Positions 1 through 6,549 of a DNA stretch of 7,194 nucleotides are shown piece after piece. Source of the DNA: Mariniphaga sp. (GTDB taxonomy: Bacteria > Bacteroidota > Bacteroidia > Bacteroidales > Prolixibacteraceae); assembly GCA_013203525.1 (NCBI GenBank), contig JABMQB010000573.1:1-7194 (forward strand), written 5' to 3'. Numbering within the stretch: position 1 is the first letter of the stretch; each line of letters opens with the position of its first letter. The notes beneath the pieces are model-generated. The model did not search any database, was not told where the DNA came from, and saw nothing but the letters and a program-made list of their open reading frames with translations. Made by a program: the position numbers and the translations under genes.

Positions 1-1557
1 ATTGATAATAAAAATATTTCCGAATTAGCCCAGCTCGACCTCGATGAATTAAATAGCTGGTTCGATGGATTAGAAAAAAGATTAAGCGAAAAACAACAAA
101 AAATCGGGATTGAAGTAATTAAGGAAATTCGCGACAGATTGGGTTTTATGCTTAATGTAGGATTAAACTACCTGGCACTTGACCGGCCTGCACGCTCACT
201 TTCAGGGGGTGAATCGCAGCGCATTCGTTTAGCTACTCAAATTGGCTCGCAACTGGTTAATGTTTTATATATTTTGGATGAACCCAGCATAGGATTGCAC
301 CACCGCGATAACCTGAAACTAATACATGCGCTCGAACAATTACGTGATTCCGGCAATTCGGTTATTGTTGTTGAACACGATAAAGACATGATGCTCCATG
401 CCGACCATATTATTGATATGGGTCCTTTTGCCGGAAGGCATGGTGGTGAAGTTGTCGCTTCAGGAAAACCTGAGGAAATCCTGAAATCGAGTACACTTAC
501 GGCAGATTACCTTAACGGGAAAAAACAAATACCTGTTCCGAAGGAAAGAAGAAAAGGCAATGGTAAATTTTTAAAACTTAAGGGATGCCACGGAAATAAT
601 TTGAAAAATATCGATATAAACATCCCACTTGGAAAATTGGTTTGTGTAACCGGCGTATCAGGAAGTGGTAAATCAACCTTAATCAACGAAACCCTTCAAC
701 CCATACTTAGCCAGCATTTTTACAAATCGATTAAAGATCCATTACCGTATTCGGGAGTTACGGGATTGGAAAATATTGATAAAGTAGTTCAAGTCGATCA
801 ATCTGCACTGGGGCGTACTCCTCGTTCAAATCCGGTTACCTACACGGGTGTATTTTCTGATATTCGAAATTTGTTTGCTCAGTTACCCGAATCAAAAATA
901 AGAGGTTACAAACCAGGCAGATTTTCATTCAATGTGAAAGGCGGCCGGTGTGAAGAATGCCAGGGTGGAGGTTTAAAACTCATCGAAATGAATTTCCTTC
1001 CTGATGTTTATATTCATTGTGATAAATGTAATAGTAAACGTTACAACCGCGAAACCCTTGAAGTGAGGTTCAAAGGAAAATCAATCAGTGATGTTCTGGA
1101 TATGACCATTAACCAAGGCGTTAAGTTTTTTGAAAATATACCTTCAATTCTGCAAAAAATAAAAACCATACAGGATGTTGGGCTAGGTTATATAACATTG
1201 GGGCAATCATCAACAACACTTTCCGGTGGAGAATCACAGCGGGTAAAATTAGCAGCAGAACTTGCCAAACGTGATACTGGTAAAACCATGTACATCCTGG
1301 ATGAACCTACAACCGGCCTTCATTTTGAAGATATAAGGGTTTTGCTTGAAGTTCTTAAAAAATTGGTTGGTAAGGGAAATACCGTTATTGTAATTGAACA
1401 CAATATGGATGTAATTAAAGTTGCCGACCATATTATTGACATTGGTCCTGAAGGTGGAAAAGAAGGTGGAAAAATTCTTTGCAACGGATCACCTGAAGAA
1501 ATCATAAAAAATAATCATTCTTATACGGCACAGTTTTTAAAAGAAGAAATTGGTTAA
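1..1557 (+). CDS. uvrA: UvrA, excinuclease ABC subunit A (C-terminal part, 5' truncated by window)
   Basis: UvrA is the DNA-damage sensor of nucleotide excision repair: a cytoplasmic dimeric ABC-type ATPase that loads UvrB at lesions. The frame is open from base 1, so the gene starts outside the window; the ATG at 139 is internal. The 518 codons seen are a little over half of a usual UvrA of about 940 residues. In order they show the first ABC signature LSGGESQR (199-222), its Walker B LYILDEPS (about 265-288) and the switch histidine in VIVVEH. The second nucleotide-binding domain follows: Walker A GVSGSGKST (652-678), then the C-terminal zinc finger of the form C-x2-C-x19-C-x2-C with cysteines encoded at 949, 958, 1018 and 1027. 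It closes with a second signature LSGGESQR (1219-1242), Walker B MYILDEPTTG (1288-1317) and VIVIEH. All ATPase and zinc residues in view are intact. The TAA stop is at 1555-1557. The kinase gene follows 31 bases later on the same strand. Confidence 0.98.
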   Translation: MDNKNISELAQLDLDELNSWFDGLEKRLSEKQQKIGIEVIKEIRDRLGFMLNVGLNYLALDRPARSLSGGESQRIRLATQIGSQLVNVLYILDEPSIGLHHRDNLKLIHALEQLRDSGNSVIVVEHDKDMMLHADHIIDMGPFAGRHGGEVVASGKPEEILKSSTLTADYLNGKKQIPVPKERRKGNGKFLKLKGCHGNNLKNIDINIPLGKLVCVTGVSGSGKSTLINETLQPILSQHFYKSIKDPLPYSGVTGLENIDKVVQVDQSALGRTPRSNPVTYTGVFSDIRNLFAQLPESKIRGYKPGRFSFNVKGGRCEECQGGGLKLIEMNFLPDVYIHCDKCNSKRYNRETLEVRFKGKSISDVLDMTINQGVKFFENIPSILQKIKTIQDVGLGYITLGQSSTTLSGGESQRVKLAAELAKRDTGKTMYILDEPTTGLHFEDIRVLLEVLKKLVGKGNTVIVIEHNMDVIKVADHIIDIGPEGGKEGGKILCNGSPEEIIKNNHSYTAQFLKEEIG

Positions 1558-1588
1558 CTTTATATTGTTTTAAGATTCAGAAACTGTT

Positions 1589-3253
1589 ATGAAAGAAATA
1601 GACATTTTTTGTGTCAATACTGCCACGAAACACAGCTATCCTCTGGGAACCACCCTGAAAGAAATTTCGGAAGACCTCAATATAAAACTCGATCGTCAGG
1701 TATGCGGGGCAATTGTTAATAACAAGCTTGCAGAACTGTCTTTTGGCGTTGTTAAACCCAAAACCATTGAATTTATCGACTCCACTGATCGCGATGGGCA
1801 ACGAATGTATATCAGGTCGTTAATGTTTGTTTTGTTTGCAGCTATAAAGGATTTATTTCCAAAAGTATGCCTGAAAATTCAGCATGGCATTGCCAAAGGA
1901 TATTATTGCGAACTGGATGGTTTAAACCGCCCGATTTCAGATTCTGATATTCAGGCATTAAAAACCAAAATGCAGGAATACATCGACATGGATCTTCCTT
2001 TTATAAAAAAGGGACTACCCACTGAAGAAGTTTTTCAGATTTACAAAAAGCAAGGGCTCGACGAAAAAGCAAAGCTTATTAAGCAGCAGGGAAGGATTTA
2101 TACCGATATCTATTTCCTCGATAAACATTCAAATTATTATTTCGGGCATTTATTGCCTTCAACAGGTTACATTAAACTTTTTGATTTAAGCCAATATTTT
2201 GAAGGAATTTTATTGCGGGTACAAAAACTTGGAAAACCAAACAAACTTTACAAGTTCGTAAAACAAACCAAACTTTTTGATATTTATCAGGAACATAAAG
2301 ACTGGGTTGAAATACTTGATGTAGCAACAGTTGGAAGCCTCAATGAATATACATTAAAAAATAAAAGCGGCGATATTCTAAAAATCTCAGAAGCTTTACA
2401 AGAAAAAAAGGTAGCTGAAATTGCCAATAAGATTTCAGAAAGATCGGATAAGGTTAAGATTGTTTTGGTAGCTGGTCCTTCAGCCTCAGGAAAAACCACC
2501 TTTAGCAAAAGGCTCTCGGTTCAATTATCGGTAAACGGCTTACACCCTTACCAAATATCACTCGACGATTACTTTATTGACCGGGAAAAAACTCCCAGAG
2601 ATGAAAATGGTGAATATGATTTTGAAGCACTTGAAGCTATTGATGTCGATTTTTTTAACCAACAATTAAACGATCTATTTGAAGGGAACGAGGTTGAATT
2701 GCCGGTTTTTGATTTTGATTTAGGAAAGAGGAAACTTTCCGGGAAGAAGTTGAAACTAAGGGATAACGATATCCTGATCATTGAAGGTATTCATGGAATG
2801 AATCCTCTTTTATTATCAAATGTTGATTCAATCAATGTTTTTAAGGTTTTTATTTCGGCATTAACCCAAATTTCTTTTGATGAACAAAACTATATTTCAG
2901 CTGCAGATAACCGCTTGCTACGCCGCATGGTTCGCGACAGTAAATACCGAGGGTATAATGCTGCGGAAACTATTAAGCGTTGGCCTTCGGTAAAAAAAGG
3001 GGAAGAGAAAAACATCTTTCCTTACCAGGAAAATGCAGATGTAATGTTTAACTCGGCAACTATATATGAACTGGCAGTTTTTAAAAAATATGCTGAACCT
3101 TTATTGGAGAGCATTGCAGAAAACCAGCCTGAATTTCGTGAGACCCGAAGGTTGCTAAAATTCCTTTCTTACTTTAAACCAATCGATGATTCTGAAATAC
3201 CTCCTACTTCATTGTTAAGGGAGTTTTTAGGAGGAAGTAGTTTTGCCTATTGA
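1589..3253 (+). CDS. Nucleoside (uridine) kinase with N-terminal TGS and ThrRS-like editing-fold domains
   Basis: This is a three-part protein of 554 residues. Residues 1-64 resemble a TGS domain. Residues about 70-235 align with the second additional (editing) domain of threonyl-tRNA synthetase; landmarks are RSLMFVLFAA (76-85), GIAKGYYCEL (100-109) and the LLPSTGYIKLFDL segment near 188-200. Residues about 288-500 are a P-loop kinase of the phosphoribulokinase/uridine kinase family, with Walker A GPSASGKTT (296-304), the SLDDYF substrate segment (324-329), a Walker B-like ILIIEGIHG (395-403) and the arginine-rich NRLLRRMVRD (441-450). The expected reaction is ATP-dependent phosphorylation of a nucleoside such as uridine or cytidine in the cytosol, feeding pyrimidine salvage. 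Substrate is inferred from family only. The four positions that hold His/His/Cys/His in ThrRS editing domains look substituted here, so tRNA editing is unlikely and the domain may bind RNA or regulate the kinase. Proteins of this architecture are usually annotated as nucleoside or uridine kinase (udk-like). The ATG at 1589 gives a complete TGS domain. It has no Shine-Dalgarno sequence, as is usual in Bacteroidota. Confidence 0.9.
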   Translation: MKEIDIFCVNTATKHSYPLGTTLKEISEDLNIKLDRQVCGAIVNNKLAELSFGVVKPKTIEFIDSTDRDGQRMYIRSLMFVLFAAIKDLFPKVCLKIQHGIAKGYYCELDGLNRPISDSDIQALKTKMQEYIDMDLPFIKKGLPTEEVFQIYKKQGLDEKAKLIKQQGRIYTDIYFLDKHSNYYFGHLLPSTGYIKLFDLSQYFEGILLRVQKLGKPNKLYKFVKQTKLFDIYQEHKDWVEILDVATVGSLNEYTLKNKSGDILKISEALQEKKVAEIANKISERSDKVKIVLVAGPSASGKTTFSKRLSVQLSVNGLHPYQISLDDYFIDREKTPRDENGEYDFEALEAIDVDFFNQQLNDLFEGNEVELPVFDFDLGKRKLSGKKLKLRDNDILIIEGIHGMNPLLLSNVDSINVFKVFISALTQISFDEQNYISAADNRLLRRMVRDSKYRGYNAAETIKRWPSVKKGEEKNIFPYQENADVMFNSATIYELAVFKKYAEPLLESIAENQPEFRETRRLLKFLSYFKPIDDSEIPPTSLLREFLGGSSFAY

Positions 3254-3272
3254 GATGGATTATTATTTGTTC

Positions 3273-4226
3273 TTAATCTTTAAATTTTACAACACCCTGA
3301 CGCTCGCGGTTTACGATTAACTGAGTAACATCAGGCCGTGAATAATGCCCCGAAGGATCAAAATTATGCCGTTCCATTCGTACTTGTTTATGATCAAGAG
3401 TTGCAACAATTAATCTCTCTTCATCAACAACTGGTTCAACAATCCATGATCCATCAGGTGCTGAAATACATGATCCGCCATTTGCTAAAACATCGGTTGA
3501 ATTATTTCTCATTAATTCAGCCAAAGGAAAATCATCAGGGATATCTTCTTTCCTGAATAACCCGGAAACTGAAATAACATACGAACGGGCTTCACGGGCA
3601 ATGTGCCTGGTTAAATCAATTGTATTTTGTATTCCTCCCGGCCAGATGGCAACATGTAAATCTTCTCCCTGAGCATAAAGTGCAGTGCGTGGTAAAGGCA
3701 TCCAGTTTTCCCAGCAATTTAATCCACCTACAGTAAAATCACCCAACTTATGAACCTGTAATCCATTTCCATCTCCCAGAGACCATACAAGCCTTTCCTC
3801 GTAAGTAGGCATTAATTTTCTGTGTACCGATTTTATTTCTCCTAACTGATTTATATATACCAACGAACAATATAAGCTATGCCCTCCTCTATCTGAAGCA
3901 CGTTCAATAATTCCAACTATTATTGCAATGCTTTTATCTTTTGCTGTTTTACATAGTTTATCAAGGTGCCCTTCCTCAATATTTACAGCCTGACTGCTAT
4001 AAATGGCAAAAATTTCCTTCTGTTGTTGTGAGTTAAATCTTGCACCTTCTGTACGTTCAACCCAAAATGGATATCCTGGAATCAATGCCTCGCCAAAAGT
4101 TACTAACTGAGATCCTTTTTCAGAAGCATCATTTACATATTGAATGACTTTATCAATGGTCTTTTCTCTATCAAGCCAAACAGGTGAAATTTGAGCCAAC
4201 GCCACATTCAAAAAACCTTTTTCCAT
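3273..4226 (-). CDS. Nitrilase (branch 1 carbon-nitrogen hydrolase)
   Basis: The product is 317 residues, normal for a nitrilase, and is probably a cytosolic oligomer hydrolysing an organic nitrile to a carboxylic acid and ammonia. The catalytic triad is clear: Glu46 in FGEALIPGYPFW, Lys137 in HRKLMPTYEERLVW and the nucleophile Cys171 in GGLNCWENWMPLPR. Glu144 matches the additional conserved glutamate of the superfamily. The Cys-Trp-Glu context, the ALYAQGEDLHVAIWP stretch after it and GHYSRPDV near the C-terminus (293-300) are marks of true nitrilases rather than amidases, beta-ureidopropionases or NAD synthetase domains. No signal peptide is seen. The natural substrate cannot be read from the sequence; aliphatic, aromatic and arylaceto-nitriles are all possible. 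The gene lies 38 bases downstream of the MATE gene on the same strand, suggesting co-transcription, and converges on the kinase gene with a 19-base gap. The ATG at 4226 places the first beta strand (NVALAQISPVW) directly after the start, as in relatives. Confidence 0.95.
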   Translation of the reverse strand: MEKGFLNVALAQISPVWLDREKTIDKVIQYVNDASEKGSQLVTFGEALIPGYPFWVERTEGARFNSQQQKEIFAIYSSQAVNIEEGHLDKLCKTAKDKSIAIIVGIIERASDRGGHSLYCSLVYINQLGEIKSVHRKLMPTYEERLVWSLGDGNGLQVHKLGDFTVGGLNCWENWMPLPRTALYAQGEDLHVAIWPGGIQNTIDLTRHIAREARSYVISVSGLFRKEDIPDDFPLAELMRNNSTDVLANGGSCISAPDGSWIVEPVVDEERLIVATLDHKQVRMERHNFDPSGHYSRPDVTQLIVNRERQGVVKFKD

Positions 4227-4243
4227 TAGAATTTTATTTTTAA

Positions 4244-4251
4244 TAAAGATA
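4244..4251 (-). promoter_or_regulatory. Weak candidate -7 element before the nitrilase gene
   Basis: The minus strand reads TATCTTTA in the 38-base gap between the MATE and nitrilase genes, one base off TAnnTTTG and 17 bases from the nitrilase ATG. A good -33 element is missing. In such A/T-rich DNA it may be chance; read-through from the MATE gene is the simpler source of transcript. Confidence 0.2.
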
Positions 4252-4264
4252 AAAATATTAAATT

Positions 4265-5566
4265 TTAAACCAGTTTCCGGAGTATTGCTGATTTGTATAA
4301 AATGGTTTGGATAATACCACGACTAAGCATAAAAAGTGTCATACCAAGCCACAATGCATGGTTCCCAATAATCTTATACATAAAAAAATAAACTGGTGTA
4401 AATACAAAAAAGGCAGCAATCAACATAGTATTTCGCATTGCCTTTGATGCGGTTGCACCAATATATATTCCATCCCAAATAAACGAAGCAAAACTTGCCA
4501 GGGGTATAAAAATTGCCCAAATCAAAAATGGTTCCGACTGAAGAATAAGTTCCTTATTATTAGTAAGAATATTCAGAATAAGTTTTATTCCTGGCCAATA
4601 ACCCATTGTGAAAATAATTGCCATCCCTCCACCCCACAAAAATAATTTTTTAACTAACCGCTTTAACTCCGAAATTCTTTTCGATCCAATAAATTTACCT
4701 ACCATAGCTTCGCCAGCAAAAGCAAATCCGTCGATAAAAAATGAAAAGAAAAGCAGCAATTGAATAAGCAATGAATTAATTGCAAGAATATCATCATTTA
4801 TTGAAGCCGATTTGGATGTGAAAAATGTAAATACTGCAATAATGCAAAATGTACGGATGAAAATATCGGTATTAACACGAAAAAATTCCTTTAGTATTTT
4901 TAAGTCAAAAATTGCCTTTCGATAAACTTTCACAAATAAGTACCGGTATTTTTTCCGCAGAAGAAAAATGGCAATAATAAATCCAACATACTGTGCTATA
5001 ACAGTTCCCAGTGCAACTCCCTCTGATTTCATGTTCAAACCAAAAACAAAAAATACACTCAATGCAATATTTACCACATTAACAGAAATTGCTATAATCA
5101 TTGGATAACGTGCATTTTGCATTCCAAGAAACCATCCACTTAACGAAAAAAGTGCTAACGATACAGGTGCTGCCCAAATTCGTATTCTAAAATATTGCCT
5201 TGCCAGCTGTTCTACTTCATTACTTCCTCCTATTAATTTAAAACTCGCCCATTCAATAGGAACCTGAAGAACTAAAATTAGTAATCCAATTACTAAGGCA
5301 AGAATAACAGACCTTAATAAAACAAGGTATGATTCATTTTGATTATTACGGCCATAAGCCTGAGCCGTAAATCCCGAAGTACTCATTCGTAAGAAACTAA
5401 ATCCCCAATAAATAATATTAAATATTACTCCTCCCAGTGCAATTGCTCCCAGATAAATTACACCTTTCATATGTCCCATTAAGGCAAGGTCGACCATGCC
5501 CAAAAGTGGGATTGTAATATTACTTATGATATTCGGGATGGATAACCGAATGATTTCCTTATCCAT
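4265..5566 (-). CDS. MATE-family multidrug/cation efflux transporter, DinF-like
   Basis: This is an inner-membrane carrier of the MATE family, which exports drugs or other small organic compounds in exchange for Na+ or H+. From the ATG at 5566 it has 433 residues, nearly all hydrophobic segments, consistent with the usual 12 helices. The opening helix IRLSIPNIISNITIPLLG, followed by MVDLALMGH, is typical of the DinF-like branch; Asp26 there sits where DinF-branch carriers keep a conserved TM1 acidic residue used in cation coupling. The symmetric second half carries DGFAFAGEAMVG (about 279-290) and WDGIYIGAT (about 364-372). The frame extends 10 codons further upstream only to a TTG at 5596; I prefer the ATG because the added residues are not family-like and a promoter-like element lies between the two. 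Substrate is unknown. The nitrilase gene follows 38 bases downstream, probably in one transcript. The gene is divergent from the superoxide dismutase. Confidence 0.93.
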   Translation of the reverse strand: MDKEIIRLSIPNIISNITIPLLGMVDLALMGHMKGVIYLGAIALGGVIFNIIYWGFSFLRMSTSGFTAQAYGRNNQNESYLVLLRSVILALVIGLLILVLQVPIEWASFKLIGGSNEVEQLARQYFRIRIWAAPVSLALFSLSGWFLGMQNARYPMIIAISVNVVNIALSVFFVFGLNMKSEGVALGTVIAQYVGFIIAIFLLRKKYRYLFVKVYRKAIFDLKILKEFFRVNTDIFIRTFCIIAVFTFFTSKSASINDDILAINSLLIQLLLFFSFFIDGFAFAGEAMVGKFIGSKRISELKRLVKKLFLWGGGMAIIFTMGYWPGIKLILNILTNNKELILQSEPFLIWAIFIPLASFASFIWDGIYIGATASKAMRNTMLIAAFFVFTPVYFFMYKIIGNHALWLGMTLFMLSRGIIQTILYKSAILRKLV

Positions 5567-5583
5567 AAATTTATTTTGAAAAG

Positions 5584-5591
5584 TAAAGGTA
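5584..5591 (-). promoter_or_regulatory. Candidate -7 element for the MATE-nitrilase pair
   Basis: On the minus strand this reads TACCTTTA, matching TAnnTTTG except for the last base. It lies 17 bases upstream of the ATG at 5566. No TTG-like -33 element was found at the expected distance, so this is weak. If real, it lies downstream of the TTG codon at 5596 and rules that out as the start. Confidence 0.3.
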
Positions 5592-5676
5592 ATCAATATA
5601 GATAGAGCCTGATTTAAGCGTTATCGAAAAAGCTTATGACTTATCAATTATTTCAATATAATTTTAGCTATTATTA

Positions 5677-5708
5677 TTTGGATTGAATAAAAGTAGCACC
5701 TATATTTG
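5677..5708 (+). promoter_or_regulatory. Bacteroidota-type promoter of the superoxide dismutase gene
   Basis: The -33 element TTTG (5677-5680) and the -7 element TATATTTG (5701-5708) match the Bacteroidota primary sigma consensus (TTTG and TAnnTTTG) exactly. The 20-base spacer is within the known 19-21 range. Transcription would start around 5713-5716, giving an A/T-rich leader of about 30 bases without a Shine-Dalgarno sequence. No operator was recognised. Confidence 0.75.
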
Positions 5709-5745
5709 ATAAAAAAAGATAAATTAATCTTAAACTATTTATTCA

Positions 5746-6345
5746 ATGTCGTTCGAATTACCAAAATTACATTACAAATATGATTCATTGGAACCACTGA
5801 TTGATGCCAGGACTATGGAAATCCATCATTCTAAACATCATGCAGGGTATACCAATAATTTAAATAACGCATTAAAAGAAACTGGATTAGAAGGCAAAAA
5901 TATTGAAGAACTTTTAGCTGGAGTCTCAGATTTATCAACAGCTATTAGAAATAATGGCGGTGGTTATTTTAACCACAATCTGTACTGGGAAATATTAGCA
6001 CCCGGGGGAGCACCTAATCCGGAAGGTGAATTGCTTGATGCAATAAACCATTCATTTGAAAATTTAGAAAAATTTAAAGATATCTTCGTAAAAGCAGCTC
6101 TTACCCGTTTTGGGTCTGGTTGGGCATGGTTACTCAAAAAGGATAATGGCCTGGTGGTTACATCCACGCCTAACCAGGATAATCCGCTAATGGATCTTTC
6201 GGAAGTTCAGGGCACGCCTGTTTTAGGCATCGATGTATGGGAACATGCATATTACCTGAATTACCAAAACCGGAGGCCCGATTATGTTGAAGCGTTTTGG
6301 AAGCTCATCAACTGGGATGAAGTCGCCAGGCGGTTTAAAGGTTAG
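5746..6345 (+). CDS. sodA: Superoxide dismutase, Mn-type of the Fe/Mn family
   Basis: This 199-residue cytosolic enzyme converts superoxide to oxygen and hydrogen peroxide. All four metal ligands are present: His27 (MEIHHSKHH), His77 (YFNHNLYW), Asp163 and His167 (DVWEHAYY). The active-site gateway residues His31 and Tyr35 are also present. Metal type can be judged from the glutamine that positions the active-site water. In Fe enzymes it lies four residues before the second His ligand; here that position is Gly73. In Mn enzymes it lies in the later N-Q-D stretch; here it is Gln144 in STPNQDNPLM. This is the Mn pattern, as in E. coli SodA, although cambialistic use of Fe cannot be excluded. 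There is no signal peptide. The gene appears to be a single-gene transcript, with a consensus Bacteroidota promoter about 40 bases upstream and a strong terminator 18 bases after the TAA. Many Bacteroidota annotations would use the symbol sodB regardless of metal. Confidence 0.97.
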   Translation: MSFELPKLHYKYDSLEPLIDARTMEIHHSKHHAGYTNNLNNALKETGLEGKNIEELLAGVSDLSTAIRNNGGGYFNHNLYWEILAPGGAPNPEGELLDAINHSFENLEKFKDIFVKAALTRFGSGWAWLLKKDNGLVVTSTPNQDNPLMDLSEVQGTPVLGIDVWEHAYYLNYQNRRPDYVEAFWKLINWDEVARRFKG

Positions 6346-6362
6346 TTGATTTTTGGTTTTTT

Positions 6363-6390
6363 CCCCGCTACAGTGGTAGCGGGGTTTTTA
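6363..6390 (+). terminator. Intrinsic terminator of the superoxide dismutase gene
   Basis: A perfect 9-bp inverted repeat, CCCCGCTAC (6363-6371) and GTAGCGGGG (6376-6384), encloses the 4-base loop AGTG and is followed directly by TTTTTA. It starts 18 bases after the sod stop codon. The bases before the stem are T rather than A, so the signal works mainly on the plus strand. It separates sod from the membrane-protein gene. Confidence 0.93.
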
Positions 6391-6477
6391 TTGCCCCTCT
6401 CCTAACATTTTGTTAAATAAAACCTCTACATTTCCAACTGTATTTAATAAAACAATCATGTAAAAACTACTTTTAAA

Positions 6478-6485
6478 TATGTTTG
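6478..6485 (+). promoter_or_regulatory. Candidate -7 element for the membrane-protein gene
   Basis: TATGTTTG matches TAnnTTTG exactly and lies 64 bases before the ATG at 6550, within the A/T-rich stretch between the sod terminator and this gene. No TTG occurs at the usual 19-21 base spacing upstream, so support is partial. Another sequence nearby, TTTG (6506-6509) with TATATTTT (6524-6531), has a spacer of only 14 bases. Confidence 0.3.
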
Positions 6486-6549
6486 TCGTTTTAATTTGCT
6501 AATGTTTTGGCTATTCCTTACCTTATATTTTTTTCAAAAATATCTCTTT

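Larger units (their letters stand above)
5567..5745. other. Divergent intergenic region between MATE and superoxide dismutase genes
   Basis: This 179-base A/T-rich region drives two genes in opposite directions. The sod-proximal part holds a consensus promoter; the MATE-proximal part has only a weak -7-like element. I saw no tRNA, riboswitch or convincing operator palindrome. A shared regulator binding here is possible but nothing in the sequence demonstrates it. Confidence 0.6.

Noticed and set aside
139..141. ATG at 139 as the start of uvrA
   Set aside because: The same frame is open back to base 1 and the upstream codons (ending KEIRDRLGF before the ATG) continue normal UvrA sequence, so the codon is internal.
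1558..1588. Separate promoter between uvrA and the kinase gene
   Set aside because: TATATTGT near 1561 resembles a -7 element only loosely and has no suitable -33 element; co-transcription is the simpler reading.
1249..2781. Several short minus-strand frames over uvrA and the kinase gene
   Set aside because: All lie opposite well-supported coding sequence and encode no recognisable protein.
3338..3556. 72-codon plus-strand frame
   Set aside because: It is antisense to the nitrilase C-terminal region, which has clear family motifs; the translation is Gln/His-rich and looks like a shadow.
6403..6415. Small inverted repeat TAACA-TTT-TGTTA after the sod terminator
   Set aside because: Arms of five A/T-rich bases are expected by chance in this region, and the site is far from the next start codon; not enough for an operator call.
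6412..6453. Two similar A/T-rich strings (TTAAATAAAAC and TTTAATAAAAC)
   Set aside because: Short, imperfect, only two copies and of low complexity; not a CRISPR or meaningful repeat.
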